In this document: one piece after another, positions 24,661 to 32,785 of the stretch
Layout of the letters: each line of letters opens with the position of its first letter
Position numbering within the stretch: position 1 is the stretch's first letter
Assembly (NCBI RefSeq): GCF_003031675.1
Contig: NZ_PYWX01000053.1
Span: forward strand, 62,001-126,000
Direction: 5' to 3'
From: Pseudomonas palleroniana
GTDB taxonomy: Bacteria; Pseudomonadota; Gammaproteobacteria; Pseudomonadales; Pseudomonadaceae
DNA: 64,000 nt
Translations under genes and position numbers: made by a program
Notes under the pieces: generated by a model
Databases searched by the model: none
What the model was told of the DNA's origin: nothing
Seen by the model: the letters and a program-made list of their open reading frames with translations, nothing else

Positions 24661-25321
24661 ACAGTTGATGGGGCTTGAGGCCCCGAACGCGAATACCCCA
24701 GCGAACCGGGCCGCCGCCGAACCGCTGCCGACGACCGGGCCGCTGGGCCTGGCGCCGGGCAAAGGTGTGATGTTCGACAGCAGCCTGAAGTTGCTGCTCG
24801 ACGGGCAAACCACAGTGGTCATACCCGGCTCCCAGGAAATCTGGAGCAACGGCACCATTGACCTCGGGCAGTCGACCTGGCTGTCGCGTTATTACATGAA
24901 CGATGAAGATTACTGGTTGCAGGTGCACACCACGGGCGACATCGCCGGCCAGGTGGAGTCAGTGATCCTGTTCAACTACCTGAGTTACGTCACCCTCAGC
25001 AGCGAAGCGGAACTGCGTCGGCTGGCCGGCCCGCAAAGCCTGATCGGGTTGCCGACCTACACCCACGACGGCGTCGAATACGCGCGCGTGTGGGGCAGCG
25101 AAAATGGCCAGACAGAACTGGTGGCGATGAGCGAGCAGGTGATAAACCCCGAGACCTCCTACAGCGTCGAGCACCGCTCGATGCTATATGCCCGTGATAC
25201 CGGCCTGACCGATCGCCGGGAGTTCCTGCTGTTCTCCGTCGAGGAAGACGCTGAAGGCACCGTCAGCCTGAGCACGTCGCTGGGCATCTCGCTGTACACA
25301 ACCGATTTGAATGTGCTCTAA
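24647..25321 (+). CDS. yjfK: YjfK-like DUF2491 protein
   Basis: The 224-aa soluble protein starts MGWFKQLMGLEAP at ATG 24647, inside the end of the channel gene (14-bp overlap), so expression is coupled. The domain GKGVMFDSSLKLLLDGQTTVVIPGSQEIW ... YYMNDEDYWLQVHTTG is the DUF2491 signature found in the E. coli yjf operon. No catalytic motif is known. The overlap shows the channel is a genuine member of this operon. Confidence 0.85.
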   Translation: MGWFKQLMGLEAPNANTPANRAAAEPLPTTGPLGLAPGKGVMFDSSLKLLLDGQTTVVIPGSQEIWSNGTIDLGQSTWLSRYYMNDEDYWLQVHTTGDIAGQVESVILFNYLSYVTLSSEAELRRLAGPQSLIGLPTYTHDGVEYARVWGSENGQTELVAMSEQVINPETSYSVEHRSMLYARDTGLTDRREFLLFSVEEDAEGTVSLSTSLGISLYTTDLNVL

Positions 25322-25336
25322 AAAAGGAAGAAGTCC

Positions 25337-25765
25337 ATGCTCGAAGCTCTCTCTATTTCCCTGAACAAAGCGGCCGTGTTCGGGTTTGTCATCTACATCC
25401 TGGGGGCTGCCGTGCTATTCGGCCTGTTCCAGTTCATCTACACCCGCGTCACTCCGCACAAGGAGTTCGAGCTGATCCGTGCGAACAACGTGGCGGCGGC
25501 GGTCGCGCTGGGCGGTGCGATTATCGGTTTCGCGATTCCGGCCAGCAATGTGATTGCGTACTCGATCAACCTCCTCGACTTCGCCGTCTGGGCGGTGATC
25601 GCAGCCGTCGTCCAGCTGTTGGCGTTTCTGCTGACCAGCCTGGTGCTCAAAGGCACGTCCGAGCGCATCAAGAACGGCGAGCTCGCGGCCGGTATCTACG
25701 TGGCCGCCGTCGCCATCAGCGTCGGCATGTTGAATGCCGCGTGCATGACGCCTACCCAGAACTGA
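25337..25765 (+). CDS. yjfL: YjfL-like DUF350 membrane protein
   Basis: The 142-aa protein is the DUF350 family: four transmembrane segments arranged as two similar pairs (AAVFGFVIYILGAAVLFGLFQFIYTRVTPHKE then NVAAAVALGGAIIGFAIPASNVI, VWAVIAAVVQLLAFLLTSLVLK and LAAGIYVAAVAISVGMLNAACM). It follows yjfK by 15 bp after AAAAGGAAG. Function is unknown; the family consistently travels with PspA and glutathionylspermidine-synthase-like genes. Confidence 0.87.
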   Translation: MLEALSISLNKAAVFGFVIYILGAAVLFGLFQFIYTRVTPHKEFELIRANNVAAAVALGGAIIGFAIPASNVIAYSINLLDFAVWAVIAAVVQLLAFLLTSLVLKGTSERIKNGELAAGIYVAAVAISVGMLNAACMTPTQN

Positions 25766-25780
25766 TTACGCACGGAGCCT

Positions 25781-26497
25781 TTGATGAAACGAAGCAAGTA
25801 TGTCCAGCTGTCGCTGGCTGCGTCGGTCGCCATGGCGATATCCGGTTGTGGGCCGACGGAAAAAACCTACGATTTGCAGAAGAAGTACAACTTCCAGTCG
25901 GTTCAGCAATGCGCCGATGAAAAGCTTCCGGTGGACGTCTGTTCGGATGCCTACATGACGGCCATGGCTGAGCACCGCCGCATTGCGCCGGTGTACGACA
26001 GCCAGGCCGATTGCGATGCCGACTTTGTCGCCGACTGGTGCCAGCAGGACTCCACCGGCAAGTTCATCCCCAGGCTGGGCGGTTTCGAACTGACCGCGGC
26101 GGGCCAGGTGACACAGTCCCAGGTCGACGCTGCCAACGCCCAAGTGGCTGGCGCGCAAGCCAGCGGTGGCGGCTCCGGCTTCTCCACCAGCAGCCTGCTG
26201 ACCGGGCTGCTGATCGGCAACATGCTGAGCAACAACCGCAACAGCTACAGCTCCGAGCCGGTGTATCGCTATCGCGATGATCGCGGCAACTACGCCTCCT
26301 CGACGCTCAACCAGCGCGTGTCCAATGGGGCTACATTCGGCCGCTCGAACCAGGCCCGGTACGGCAGCAGCAACTACTCGAACACGCTGCGCTCTTCGAG
26401 CAAGCCGGTGTCCGTTGCATCGTCCACCTCCCGTGGCGGTTTTGGCAGCAAGGCCAGCGCACGCAGCGGCTGGGGTGGCGGCGGGTCGAGCAGTTAA
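25781..26497 (+). CDS. yjfM: YjfM-like DUF1190 lipoprotein
   Basis: The 238-aa protein has a lipoprotein-type signal ending AISGCG (Cys22). A conserved Cys-rich DUF1190 part follows (QQCADEKLPVDVCSDAYMTAMAEHRRIAPVYDSQADCDADFVADWCQQD) and then a long Ser/Gly-rich low-complexity tail (SARSGWGGGGSSS). The family includes E. coli YgiB and YjfM, usually paired with the ATP-grasp enzyme encoded next. The cysteines may form disulfides in the periplasm. It ends 12 bp before yjfC. Confidence 0.86.
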   Translation: MMKRSKYVQLSLAASVAMAISGCGPTEKTYDLQKKYNFQSVQQCADEKLPVDVCSDAYMTAMAEHRRIAPVYDSQADCDADFVADWCQQDSTGKFIPRLGGFELTAAGQVTQSQVDAANAQVAGAQASGGGSGFSTSSLLTGLLIGNMLSNNRNSYSSEPVYRYRDDRGNYASSTLNQRVSNGATFGRSNQARYGSSNYSNTLRSSSKPVSVASSTSRGGFGSKASARSGWGGGGSSS

Positions 26498-26509
26498 GGA
26501 AATCTGGCC

Positions 26510-27667
26510 ATGAAGAAGATCCATTGCGCAGAGCGTCATGACTGGAAACAGACGGCCGAAAGCCTCGGCTTTCTGTTCCATACCATTGACGACGAACCCT
26601 ACTGGGACGAGCGCGCGTATTACCAGTTCACGCTCAAGCAAATCGAGCAAGACCTCGAAGACCCGACCACCGAGATCCATGACATGTGCATGGACCTCGT
26701 GGCCCGCGTGGTCCACAGCGAAGAGCTGCTCGGGCGCCTGAGCATTCCCGCAGCCTTCTTCGACATGATCCGAACCTCATGGCTCGAAGGGCACCCGCAC
26801 TTGTATGGGCGCATGGACTTCTCCTACAACGGCGCCGGGCCGGCCAAGTTGCTGGAACTCAACTACGACACACCGACCAGCTTGTATGAAGCGGCGGCGT
26901 TCCAGTGGGGCTGGCTGGAACAATGTATCGAGCGTGGCTTGCTGCCCAAGCATGCCGACCAGTTCAACAGCATCGACACCAAACTGCACCAGGCTTTCGC
27001 CCAGTTGCAGGTCAAGCAGCCGTTCTACTTCGCCTCGATGAAAGACTCGGTCGAAGACAAGGGCACCACCGACTACCTGCGCCTGGTCGCGGAAACAGTC
27101 GGCATCGAATCGCGCCACATCGACATCGAAGACATCGGCCTGACCAGTGAAGGCCGTTTCGTCGATCTCGAAGATCGCTGGATTCCCCACCTGTTCAAAC
27201 TGCACGCCTGGGAATTCATCTTCCACGAGCCTTTTGGTGCGGCGATCGCCCAGAGTGACACGCAGTTTTTCGAGCCCGCCTGGAAATCCATCCTCTCCAA
27301 CAAAGGCATCCTGCCGCTGTTGTGGGAGTTCAACAAAGGCCACCCGAATCTGCTCGCGTCCCACCTGGATACCGACCCCGGCAAGGCCGTGCCGAAGGGC
27401 TGGGTGCGCAAGCCGTTCTTCTCGCGGGAAGGTGCGAATATTGAGCTGCAAACCGCTGACGGCCTGATCGTGAAAGAGGACGGGCCTTACACGGATGCGC
27501 CGTTTATCCTTCAAGAGTTTGCGCCACTGCCACGGTTTGGCGACAGCTACACGCTGATTGGCTCTTGGGTGATTGGCGATCAGGCCGCAGGCATCGGCGT
27601 GCGGGAGGACAATAGTCTGATTACCAAGGATTCGAGCCGGTTTTTGCCGCACTTGATATTGGACTGA
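26510..27667 (+). CDS. yjfC: glutathionylspermidine synthase-like ATP-grasp ligase (YjfC)
   Basis: The 385-aa protein has the GspS synthetase fold only; the amidase (CHAP) half of bifunctional Gsp is absent. Conserved stretches include GRMDFSYNGAGPAKLLELNYDTPTSLYEAA, WIPHLFKLHAWEFIFHEPFG, and the ATP-grasp end KPFFSREGANIEL ... ILQEFAPLPRFGDSYTLIGSWVIGD. It should form an amide bond using ATP; the true substrate of the YjfC/YgiC group is unknown and may be a protein rather than glutathione. It is the last gene of the operon. Confidence 0.92.
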   Translation: MKKIHCAERHDWKQTAESLGFLFHTIDDEPYWDERAYYQFTLKQIEQDLEDPTTEIHDMCMDLVARVVHSEELLGRLSIPAAFFDMIRTSWLEGHPHLYGRMDFSYNGAGPAKLLELNYDTPTSLYEAAAFQWGWLEQCIERGLLPKHADQFNSIDTKLHQAFAQLQVKQPFYFASMKDSVEDKGTTDYLRLVAETVGIESRHIDIEDIGLTSEGRFVDLEDRWIPHLFKLHAWEFIFHEPFGAAIAQSDTQFFEPAWKSILSNKGILPLLWEFNKGHPNLLASHLDTDPGKAVPKGWVRKPFFSREGANIELQTADGLIVKEDGPYTDAPFILQEFAPLPRFGDSYTLIGSWVIGDQAAGIGVREDNSLITKDSSRFLPHLILD

Positions 27668-27722
27668 GAAAGCCTGTCGGGCTGGTGATGGACAATAAGC
27701 ACGCCTTACGCTTTTTGTCATT

Positions 27723-27750
27723 CAACTGTCCAACAGCTGTTGGACAGTTG
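27723..27750 (+). terminator. 28-bp perfect palindrome after yjfC
   Basis: CAACTGTCCAACAG (27723-27736) is followed at once by its exact reverse complement, so both strands read the same over 28 bp. As RNA it folds to a 12-bp stem with a 4-nt loop. The plus-strand continuation GTTTGGGATTTTT makes it a plausible terminator of the yjf-type operon. A protein-binding site is the alternative. Confidence 0.55.
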
Positions 27751-27772
27751 GTTTGGGATTTTTACAGGCATT

Positions 27773-27796
27773 AAAAAGCCGGCTTGTGGCCGGCTT
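27773..27796 (-). terminator. intrinsic terminator for the CI/PrtR-like repressor gene
   Basis: On the minus strand AAGCCGGC pairs with GCCGGCTT around CACAA and is followed by TTTAA. It lies 180 bp past the repressor stop. The two terminators at 27.7-27.8 kb therefore insulate convergent units. Confidence 0.65.
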
Positions 27797-27974
27797 CTCG
27801 GGGACTGCCTCAGCTTGTTTTTGACAAACCTCAGCAGCCTTCAAATCGCTCAGCCAACATCGCGTCTGGCTGAATAGTAGGGGCATCCGCGGGAACTCCT
27901 CCGCTTCGCCTGGCAGGGTGTGTGGCTGAAAGCCTCCCCTGCCCAATGTGCCGCGCATGATACCCACATTCACC

Positions 27975-28745
27975 TCAATTGCCCACCTCCGGTTCCGATT
28001 TAGAGCCTTCCCAGCCCAAAAGCTGGTCATCCAGCGGCACGGGTGGGCGGCGGTTGTTGAGGGTGGACCACCAGAATACCCAGCCCACGATCTCAAAGTT
28101 CTGTTCGAAGCGTTGTTCGTAGGTGAGGTATTCGTCGGGGTGTTCGGCGGCGTTGTGGCTGCGCATGCGCAGGCCGCCGCCGGGGCGGTTGTAGAGGTAT
28201 TTGATGCGTAGCATGCCGTCGTGTTCGACGGCGTAGATTTCGCCGTCGATGATTTGGGTGCGGCCACGGTCGACGGCGAGGGTGGCGCCTTGTTGGATGA
28301 TCTCGATCATGCTGTTGTCGACCATGTAGGCGCCACAGGCGCGGTCAGGGTTTACTGTGAGGAGGTCGAGGGTGTGCCGGGAGACGCGGATGCGTTCGGT
28401 GGAGGTGAATGTGGGGTGGAGGGGGATCTCCACGTCGAGTTTTTCCGCAGGGCAGGCCGGGCCTGTGAGGTATTTGCCGGTGTCTTCGCGGGTGAGTGCA
28501 GTCCTTGCAGTGGGGCCGTCCAACAGGAAGTTGGCCGGTGGATGTTTGGGGCCCAGGCCGGTGTTCAGCCACCGGCTGGAGACGCATAACAACTCTGCGA
28601 TCTCGTTGAGTCGGCCCATGGGGACGCCGCGCTTGAACCAGTTGTTCACGTGTTGAGGCGTGACGCCGCGGTTCTTGGCGAAGTCGGAGGCGGAAAGATG
28701 AACTTCCCGTAATAGCGCTTTTAAACGATCACCTGATGTATTCAT
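27975..28745 (-). CDS. CI/PrtR-like repressor with S24 LexA-type domain
   Basis: The 256-aa protein has an N-terminal Xre helix-turn-helix (DRLKALLREVHLSASDFAKNRGVTPQHVNNWFKRGVPMGRLNEIAELL) and a C-terminal S24 peptidase-like fold. The latter has the Ser in YMVDNSMIEIIQQGATLAVD and the Lys in GMLRIKYL. This architecture is that of lambda CI and the pyocin repressor PrtR, which self-cleave when RecA is activated. I cannot identify a clear Ala-Gly or Cys-Gly cleavage site at the normal distance. No pyocin, phage or lysis genes are nearby, so its targets are elsewhere or lost. Long frames opposite it are shadows. Confidence 0.87.
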   Translation of the reverse strand: MNTSGDRLKALLREVHLSASDFAKNRGVTPQHVNNWFKRGVPMGRLNEIAELLCVSSRWLNTGLGPKHPPANFLLDGPTARTALTREDTGKYLTGPACPAEKLDVEIPLHPTFTSTERIRVSRHTLDLLTVNPDRACGAYMVDNSMIEIIQQGATLAVDRGRTQIIDGEIYAVEHDGMLRIKYLYNRPGGGLRMRSHNAAEHPDEYLTYEQRFEQNFEIVGWVFWWSTLNNRRPPVPLDDQLLGWEGSKSEPEVGN

Positions 28746-28746
28746 A

Positions 28747-28794
28747 AACGCAGAGTTTACTGGCCGGGAAAACTAATCAAATAAACTATGCGTT
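28747..28794. promoter_or_regulatory. candidate repressor operators
   Basis: Starting directly upstream of the repressor start are AACGCAGAGTTTA (28747-28759) and TAAACTATGCGTT (28782-28794), which are inverted copies of each other at 12 of 13 positions. Each is also a short dyad, AAAC-N5-GTTT or AAAC-N5-GTT. Spacing of 35 bp is typical of paired CI-type operators that overlap the repressor's own promoter. Confidence 0.5.
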
Positions 28795-28901
28795 GAATTG
28801 CGCTTGTAGGCTTTTACTGGGTTGTAGCCGGATTTTTCTATAGTTTCAGGATATTAAACATCGGTAGTTGTTAGTTGAACTTGGTGTTTAATTTCATGCA
28901 T

Positions 28902-28931
28902 AAAAAAGCCCCGAATAGTCGGGGCTTTTTT
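28902..28931 (-). terminator. bidirectional terminator after ppa
   Basis: AAAAAAGCCCCGA and TCGGGGCTTTTTT are perfect arms around a 4-nt ATAG loop. It ends ppa on the minus strand and can work in both directions. The 110 bp beyond it toward the repressor gene are AT-rich and otherwise empty. Confidence 0.92.
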
Positions 28932-28959
28932 GTATTGCCTAAGCAATGAAGAGCCGGTA

Positions 28960-29487
28960 TCAGCCTTTGTAGGCGGCAACCGACTTCATGATCTCGGCGC
29001 GGGCGGCGTCTGCGTTGCCCCAACCGTCGATCTTCACCCATTTGCCTTTTTCGAGGTCTTTGTAGTTCTCGAAGAAGTGCTTGATCTGTTCCAGCAACAG
29101 TGGTGGCAGGTCGGTGTATTCCTTCACGTCCACGTACAGCTGGGACAGTTTGTCGTGGGGGACTGCGATAACTTTGGCATCGCCGCCGCCATCGTCGGTC
29201 ATGTTCAGGATGCCGACCGGGCGTGCACGGATAACCGAGCCTGGGGTCACCGGGTAAGGGGTTACCACCAGCACGTCGAGGGGGTCACCGTCGTCAGCCA
29301 GGGTGTTGGGGATGAAACCGTAGTTGGCCGGGTAGAACATTGGGGTGGCCATGAAACGGTCAACGAACAGGCAGTCGCTGTCTTTGTCGATTTCGTATTT
29401 GATCGGCGCGTGGTTGGCCGGAATCTCGATGGCGACGTAGATGTCGTTCGGCAGGTCTTTGCCAGCCGGAATCTTGCTGTAGCTCAT
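28960..29487 (-). CDS. ppa: inorganic pyrophosphatase
   Basis: The 175-aa family I soluble pyrophosphatase hydrolyses PPi to drive biosynthesis. It contains the signature DGDPLDVLV with its metal-binding aspartates, plus EIPANHAPIKYEIDKDS and the C-terminal KWVKIDGWGN. Full length, start ATG 29487. Monocistronic with its own strong terminator. Confidence 0.97.
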   Translation of the reverse strand: MSYSKIPAGKDLPNDIYVAIEIPANHAPIKYEIDKDSDCLFVDRFMATPMFYPANYGFIPNTLADDGDPLDVLVVTPYPVTPGSVIRARPVGILNMTDDGGGDAKVIAVPHDKLSQLYVDVKEYTDLPPLLLEQIKHFFENYKDLEKGKWVKIDGWGNADAARAEIMKSVAAYKG

Positions 29488-29596
29488 TGGGCGTTGCCCC
29501 CGTTAATTGGCCAAGAAACTTGGCCGGATTGGCCTAAAAGTGGCGGCGATTATAGGCATATTCTGACGCTGATGCCATGCGCCAGACGTCGTAAGC

Positions 29597-30412
29597 TCAT
29601 TCGCCGTGCGGCGAGTAGCGCGGGTCATGGGCTTGCAGCCGGACCAGGCGTTCCAGCGGGTCCTGGCGGTAAAAACGGCTGAGTTGCGCGTATACCTGCG
29701 GATAATGGCTGACCAGTAAATCCGGGGCACTGAAGAAATATTCGCTGGTGACGGCGAAGAACTCCGCCGGGTTTTCGGCGGCGTAGGGGTCGATCTCGGT
29801 TTCGGCGTCCGGGTTGGCGTCCAGTTGGCGATTGAGGTCATCAAACGCGCTTTGCATCACGCTGGCCCATTCCTGCACGCGCATGTCGTGATGCAGCGGC
29901 GGCAGGCCGTTGGCGTCGCCGTTGAGCATGTCGAGTTTGTGCGCCAGTTCGTGGATCACCAGGTTGTAGCCTTCCCAGTTGCCGCTGGCCAGGACGCCGG
30001 GCCAGGCGAGGATCACCGGGCCTTGTTGCCAGGCCTCGCCGCTGTGTTCGCCGTCCCATTCATGCTCGACGCCGCTGGCATCGCGATGGCGCTGCGGGCT
30101 CAGGAAGTCGTCGGGGTACAGCACGATTTCATGGAAGCCCTGGTACCAGTCCAGGTCTCCCAGATTCATCAAGGGCAGTTGCGCCTGGGCGGCGAGCAGC
30201 AGGCGTTGTTCCTGATGCAGTTCGACGCCGGGCAGGGCGGTGAGGTGCTTTTCGGCGAGGAACACCACGCAGGCTTCGCGCAGCCACTGGTCTTGCTCGG
30301 CGCTGATGCCGTCGAGGAAGGTCAGGTGGTGGCGCACCCGCTGCCAGGTGTCATCGGCAATCGGGTGCTTGGCCAGCAGGCGCCGGCGACGCCAGGCGCT
30401 GAGGGACCACAT
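29597..30412 (-). CDS. mtfA: MtfA-like zinc peptidase (M90)
   Basis: The 271-aa protein has the zinc motif HELAHKLD followed by a distant Glu (ENPAEFFAVTSEYFF), the arrangement of MtfA. In E. coli MtfA binds the repressor Mlc and thereby affects glucose phosphotransferase expression; whether that holds in Pseudomonas is unclear. The N-terminus is WSLSAWRRRRLLAKHPIADDTW, typical of the family. It is the likely second gene after dedA on the same strand, with only 6 bp between them. Confidence 0.9.
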   Translation of the reverse strand: MWSLSAWRRRRLLAKHPIADDTWQRVRHHLTFLDGISAEQDQWLREACVVFLAEKHLTALPGVELHQEQRLLLAAQAQLPLMNLGDLDWYQGFHEIVLYPDDFLSPQRHRDASGVEHEWDGEHSGEAWQQGPVILAWPGVLASGNWEGYNLVIHELAHKLDMLNGDANGLPPLHHDMRVQEWASVMQSAFDDLNRQLDANPDAETEIDPYAAENPAEFFAVTSEYFFSAPDLLVSHYPQVYAQLSRFYRQDPLERLVRLQAHDPRYSPHGE

Positions 30413-30418
30413 CGGTGA

Positions 30419-31081
30419 TCAGGGCTTGGCTTCGGAGGAAGCGTTGCCGAAGCGGCTGCGGATCACGCCGATGATCATCGGCACCAGGGACAGCAGAATG
30501 ATGAACACCACCAGCAACGACAGGTTTTTCTTGATAAAGGGCACGTTGCCGAAGAAGTAACCCAAGGTCACCAGGCCACCGACCCAGATCACGGTGCCGA
30601 ACACGCTGAACCCGAAGAAGCGCGGGTAAGGCATCTTGGCGATACCGGCGACGAACGGGGCAAAGGTGCGCAGGATCGGCAGGAAACGCGCCAGGGTCAC
30701 GGTTTTGCCGCCGTGCTTGTCGTAGAAATCGTGAGTCTTTTGCAGGTAGTCGCGGCGGAAGATCTTCGAGTTCGGGTTACTGAACAAGCGTTCTCCCGCC
30801 GTTCGTCCGATCACATAGTTGGTGCTGTCCCCCAGGATCGCCGCCAACATCAACAGGCCGGCCAGCAACACCGGGTCCATGCCGCCACCTGCGGCGACGG
30901 CGCCGGCGATGAACAGCAGCGAATCACCTGGCAGGAATGGCATGACCACCAGGCCGGTTTCACAAAAAATAACCAGGAACAAAATGGCGTAGATCCACAC
31001 ACCGTAGTTTTTCACCAGCATGTCGAGGTACACGTCGAGATGCAGGATAAGGTCGAGCGGGTTGAAATCCATGAAAGGCAC
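30419..31081 (-). CDS. dedA: DedA family inner-membrane protein
   Basis: The 220-aa protein has the VTT/DedA domain: a re-entrant first segment (LFLVIFCETGLVVMPFLPGDSLLFIAGAVAA), the basic motif ILGDSTNYVIGRTAG, and HGGKTVTLARFLPILRTFAPFVAG with the conserved Arg and Pro. DedA proteins help recycle undecaprenyl phosphate or move phospholipids. MDFNPLDLI at 31072 is an alternative start. It precedes mtfA. Confidence 0.92.
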   Translation of the reverse strand: MPFMDFNPLDLILHLDVYLDMLVKNYGVWIYAILFLVIFCETGLVVMPFLPGDSLLFIAGAVAAGGGMDPVLLAGLLMLAAILGDSTNYVIGRTAGERLFSNPNSKIFRRDYLQKTHDFYDKHGGKTVTLARFLPILRTFAPFVAGIAKMPYPRFFGFSVFGTVIWVGGLVTLGYFFGNVPFIKKNLSLLVVFIILLSLVPMIIGVIRSRFGNASSEAKP

Positions 31082-31271
31082 CTGTGTGAATGGCCCGGCT
31101 CAGCAGGCCAGTGCGGGGGGGCTACGGTTAAGTTGGGCTACAAGCTTATGTCGTGATTCTTACAACCGAAAGAGGCCCGCATTATACGGATCGGCAAGTG
31201 AAAAGCGTGTTGGTTTTGTAGCGGGGGATGTCGCGATTATCAAAGCTATACATCAATTCAGGTGCGGGAGA

Positions 31272-31361
31272 TGTGGGAGGGGGCTTGCTCCCGATAGCGC
31301 AGTGTCAGTCGATACATCGATTGGCTGACCTGCCGCTATCGGGAGCAAGCCCCCTCCCACA
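31272..31361. repeat. REPIN in the dedA-GNAT intergenic gap
   Basis: Two inverted copies of TGTGGGAGGGGGCTTGCTCC frame a loop containing CAGTCGATACATCGATTGGCTG, itself partly self-complementary. It occupies most of the 31082-31397 gap. The rest of that gap holds the dedA promoter region and nothing else I can identify. Confidence 0.9.
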
Positions 31362-31397
31362 GGTCACCTTCCACAGGTGATTGAGGGTGTTCTGCGG

Positions 31398-31856
31398 TCA
31401 GTCTTCACTGATCGGCAATACATAGTTCTTGAACTCGGTGTCTTCACGAAACCCGATCGACTCGTAGGTCTTCTGCGCCACCTTATTGTCACTGCTGGTG
31501 GATACTCGCAGCCGCACCGCCTGGGTTTCCTTGGCCATCTTCTTCGCCGTGCGCATCAGGTTGTCCGCCACCAGTTGTCGGCGGGCGTCTTCGGCGACGT
31601 AGATGTCGTTGAGAATCCACACGCGCTTGAGCGACAACGACGAAAAGCTTGGGTACAGCTGGCAGAACCCCAGCAGTTTCTTGTCGTCGTCATCCGCCAG
31701 GGCCAGGTAAATCACCGACTCCTTGCGCCGCAGGCGCTTTTCCAGGAAGTTTCGCGAGGAGTCCGGGAACGGCAGTGCGCCGTAGAATTCGCGGTATTTG
31801 ACGAACAGGGGCGTCAGCAGGTCCAGGTGTTCCAGGGTCGCTTGAGTAATCCGCAT
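31398..31856 (-). CDS. GNAT family N-acetyltransferase
   Basis: Start is placed at ATG 31856 (MRITQATLEHLDLLTPLFVKYREFYG); the frame further upstream has no family residues. The 152-aa protein has the acetyl-CoA pyrophosphate loop in EDARRQLVADNLMRTAKKMAKE, preceded by the beta-strand WILNDIYV. The substrate is unknown. The same kind of gene follows eutC in P. aeruginosa, as I recall, so it is a stable neighbour. It is separated from eutC by about 90 bp. Confidence 0.88.
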   Translation of the reverse strand: MRITQATLEHLDLLTPLFVKYREFYGALPFPDSSRNFLEKRLRRKESVIYLALADDDDKKLLGFCQLYPSFSSLSLKRVWILNDIYVAEDARRQLVADNLMRTAKKMAKETQAVRLRVSTSSDNKVAQKTYESIGFREDTEFKNYVLPISED

Positions 31857-31945
31857 GTCAGGCCTCGACGTCAAATGGGGGGATGACCACGCAAGCGGCC
31901 GTGACTCGATGCTGCCTAATGGCGCTAAAAAGCGCAATCACGCGG

Positions 31946-32785
31946 CTATCGGTCATCCGCTGGGCTAAGCAGGAAATTCCCTTTCATCAGGTCCGGATCA
32001 TCTGACTCGATGGTCTGAACCTGCGCCTCGTCCTTGAGGTTGACGCCCGACAGTTGCCGGCGGCACGCCTCTTTCATCAAGTAAAGCAGGCGATGAGCCG
32101 CCATGCCGTAACTGAGCCCCTCCAGGCGCACATTCGAGATGCAATTACGGTAAGCGTCGGTGAGGCCGACCTTGGGGTTGTAGGTGAAATACAGCCCCAG
32201 GCTATCTGGCGAGCTTAGCCCTGGACGTTCACCGATCAGGATCACGACCATCTTGGCGCCGAGCAATTGGCCGATTTCGTCGGCCACCGCCACACGGCCC
32301 TGTTCCACCAGAATGACGGGAGACAAAGACCAGCCTTCGATGTGGGTCTGTTCTTCCATGCGCGTCAGAAATGGCAGCGTATGTTTATGCACCGCCAGCG
32401 CCGACAAACCATCCGCGACCACCACGGCCAGGTCGACCCCGCCAGGGTGGGCGCTCGCGTAGTCGCGCAACTGTTGCGCCGAGTCATCGCTCAGGCGTCG
32501 CCCCAGGTCCGGGCGTTGCAGGTACATATGCCGGTCGACGGCGGCGCTGTGCAGCAACAGGCTGTCACGGCCACGTTCGGCCAGTTGGCGGCTCAGGCCG
32601 GCGTGGTCGAAGGGCAAGTGCACCGCGTCACGCGCCTGGGCGTGGGCGAATTGAAAATCCAGCTGCGCCTGGGTGGGAATGCTGGTGCCGGTGCGGCCCA
32701 GCGCAATGCGCGCCGGCGTCAGGCGGCGCAGTTCCAGCCAGGGGTTGTCGGGGAGTTCTACGGGTTGCACAGGCGGCTCCTTCAT
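31946..32785 (-). CDS. eutC: ethanolamine ammonia-lyase, small subunit
   Basis: Start at ATG 32785 (MKEPPVQPVELPDNPWLELRRLT) overlaps the eutB stop by 4 bp. The 279-aa EutC pairs with EutB to deaminate ethanolamine to acetaldehyde and ammonia with adenosylcobalamin. Recognisable pieces are RIALGRTGTSIPTQAQLDFQFAHA, VVVADGLSALAVH and VVILIGERPGLSSPDSLGLYFTY. No microcompartment shell or EutA reactivase is in the window, so this is the simple non-carboxysome pathway seen in pseudomonads. Confidence 0.95.
   Translation of the reverse strand: MKEPPVQPVELPDNPWLELRRLTPARIALGRTGTSIPTQAQLDFQFAHAQARDAVHLPFDHAGLSRQLAERGRDSLLLHSAAVDRHMYLQRPDLGRRLSDDSAQQLRDYASAHPGGVDLAVVVADGLSALAVHKHTLPFLTRMEEQTHIEGWSLSPVILVEQGRVAVADEIGQLLGAKMVVILIGERPGLSSPDSLGLYFTYNPKVGLTDAYRNCISNVRLEGLSYGMAAHRLLYLMKEACRRQLSGVNLKDEAQVQTIESDDPDLMKGNFLLSPADDR

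Noticed and set aside
27722..28267. 181-aa minus-strand frame at the end of the repressor gene
   Set aside because: It overlaps the repressor out of frame, is Thr/Pro/Asn-rich low complexity, and passes through the terminators at 27.7-27.8 kb.
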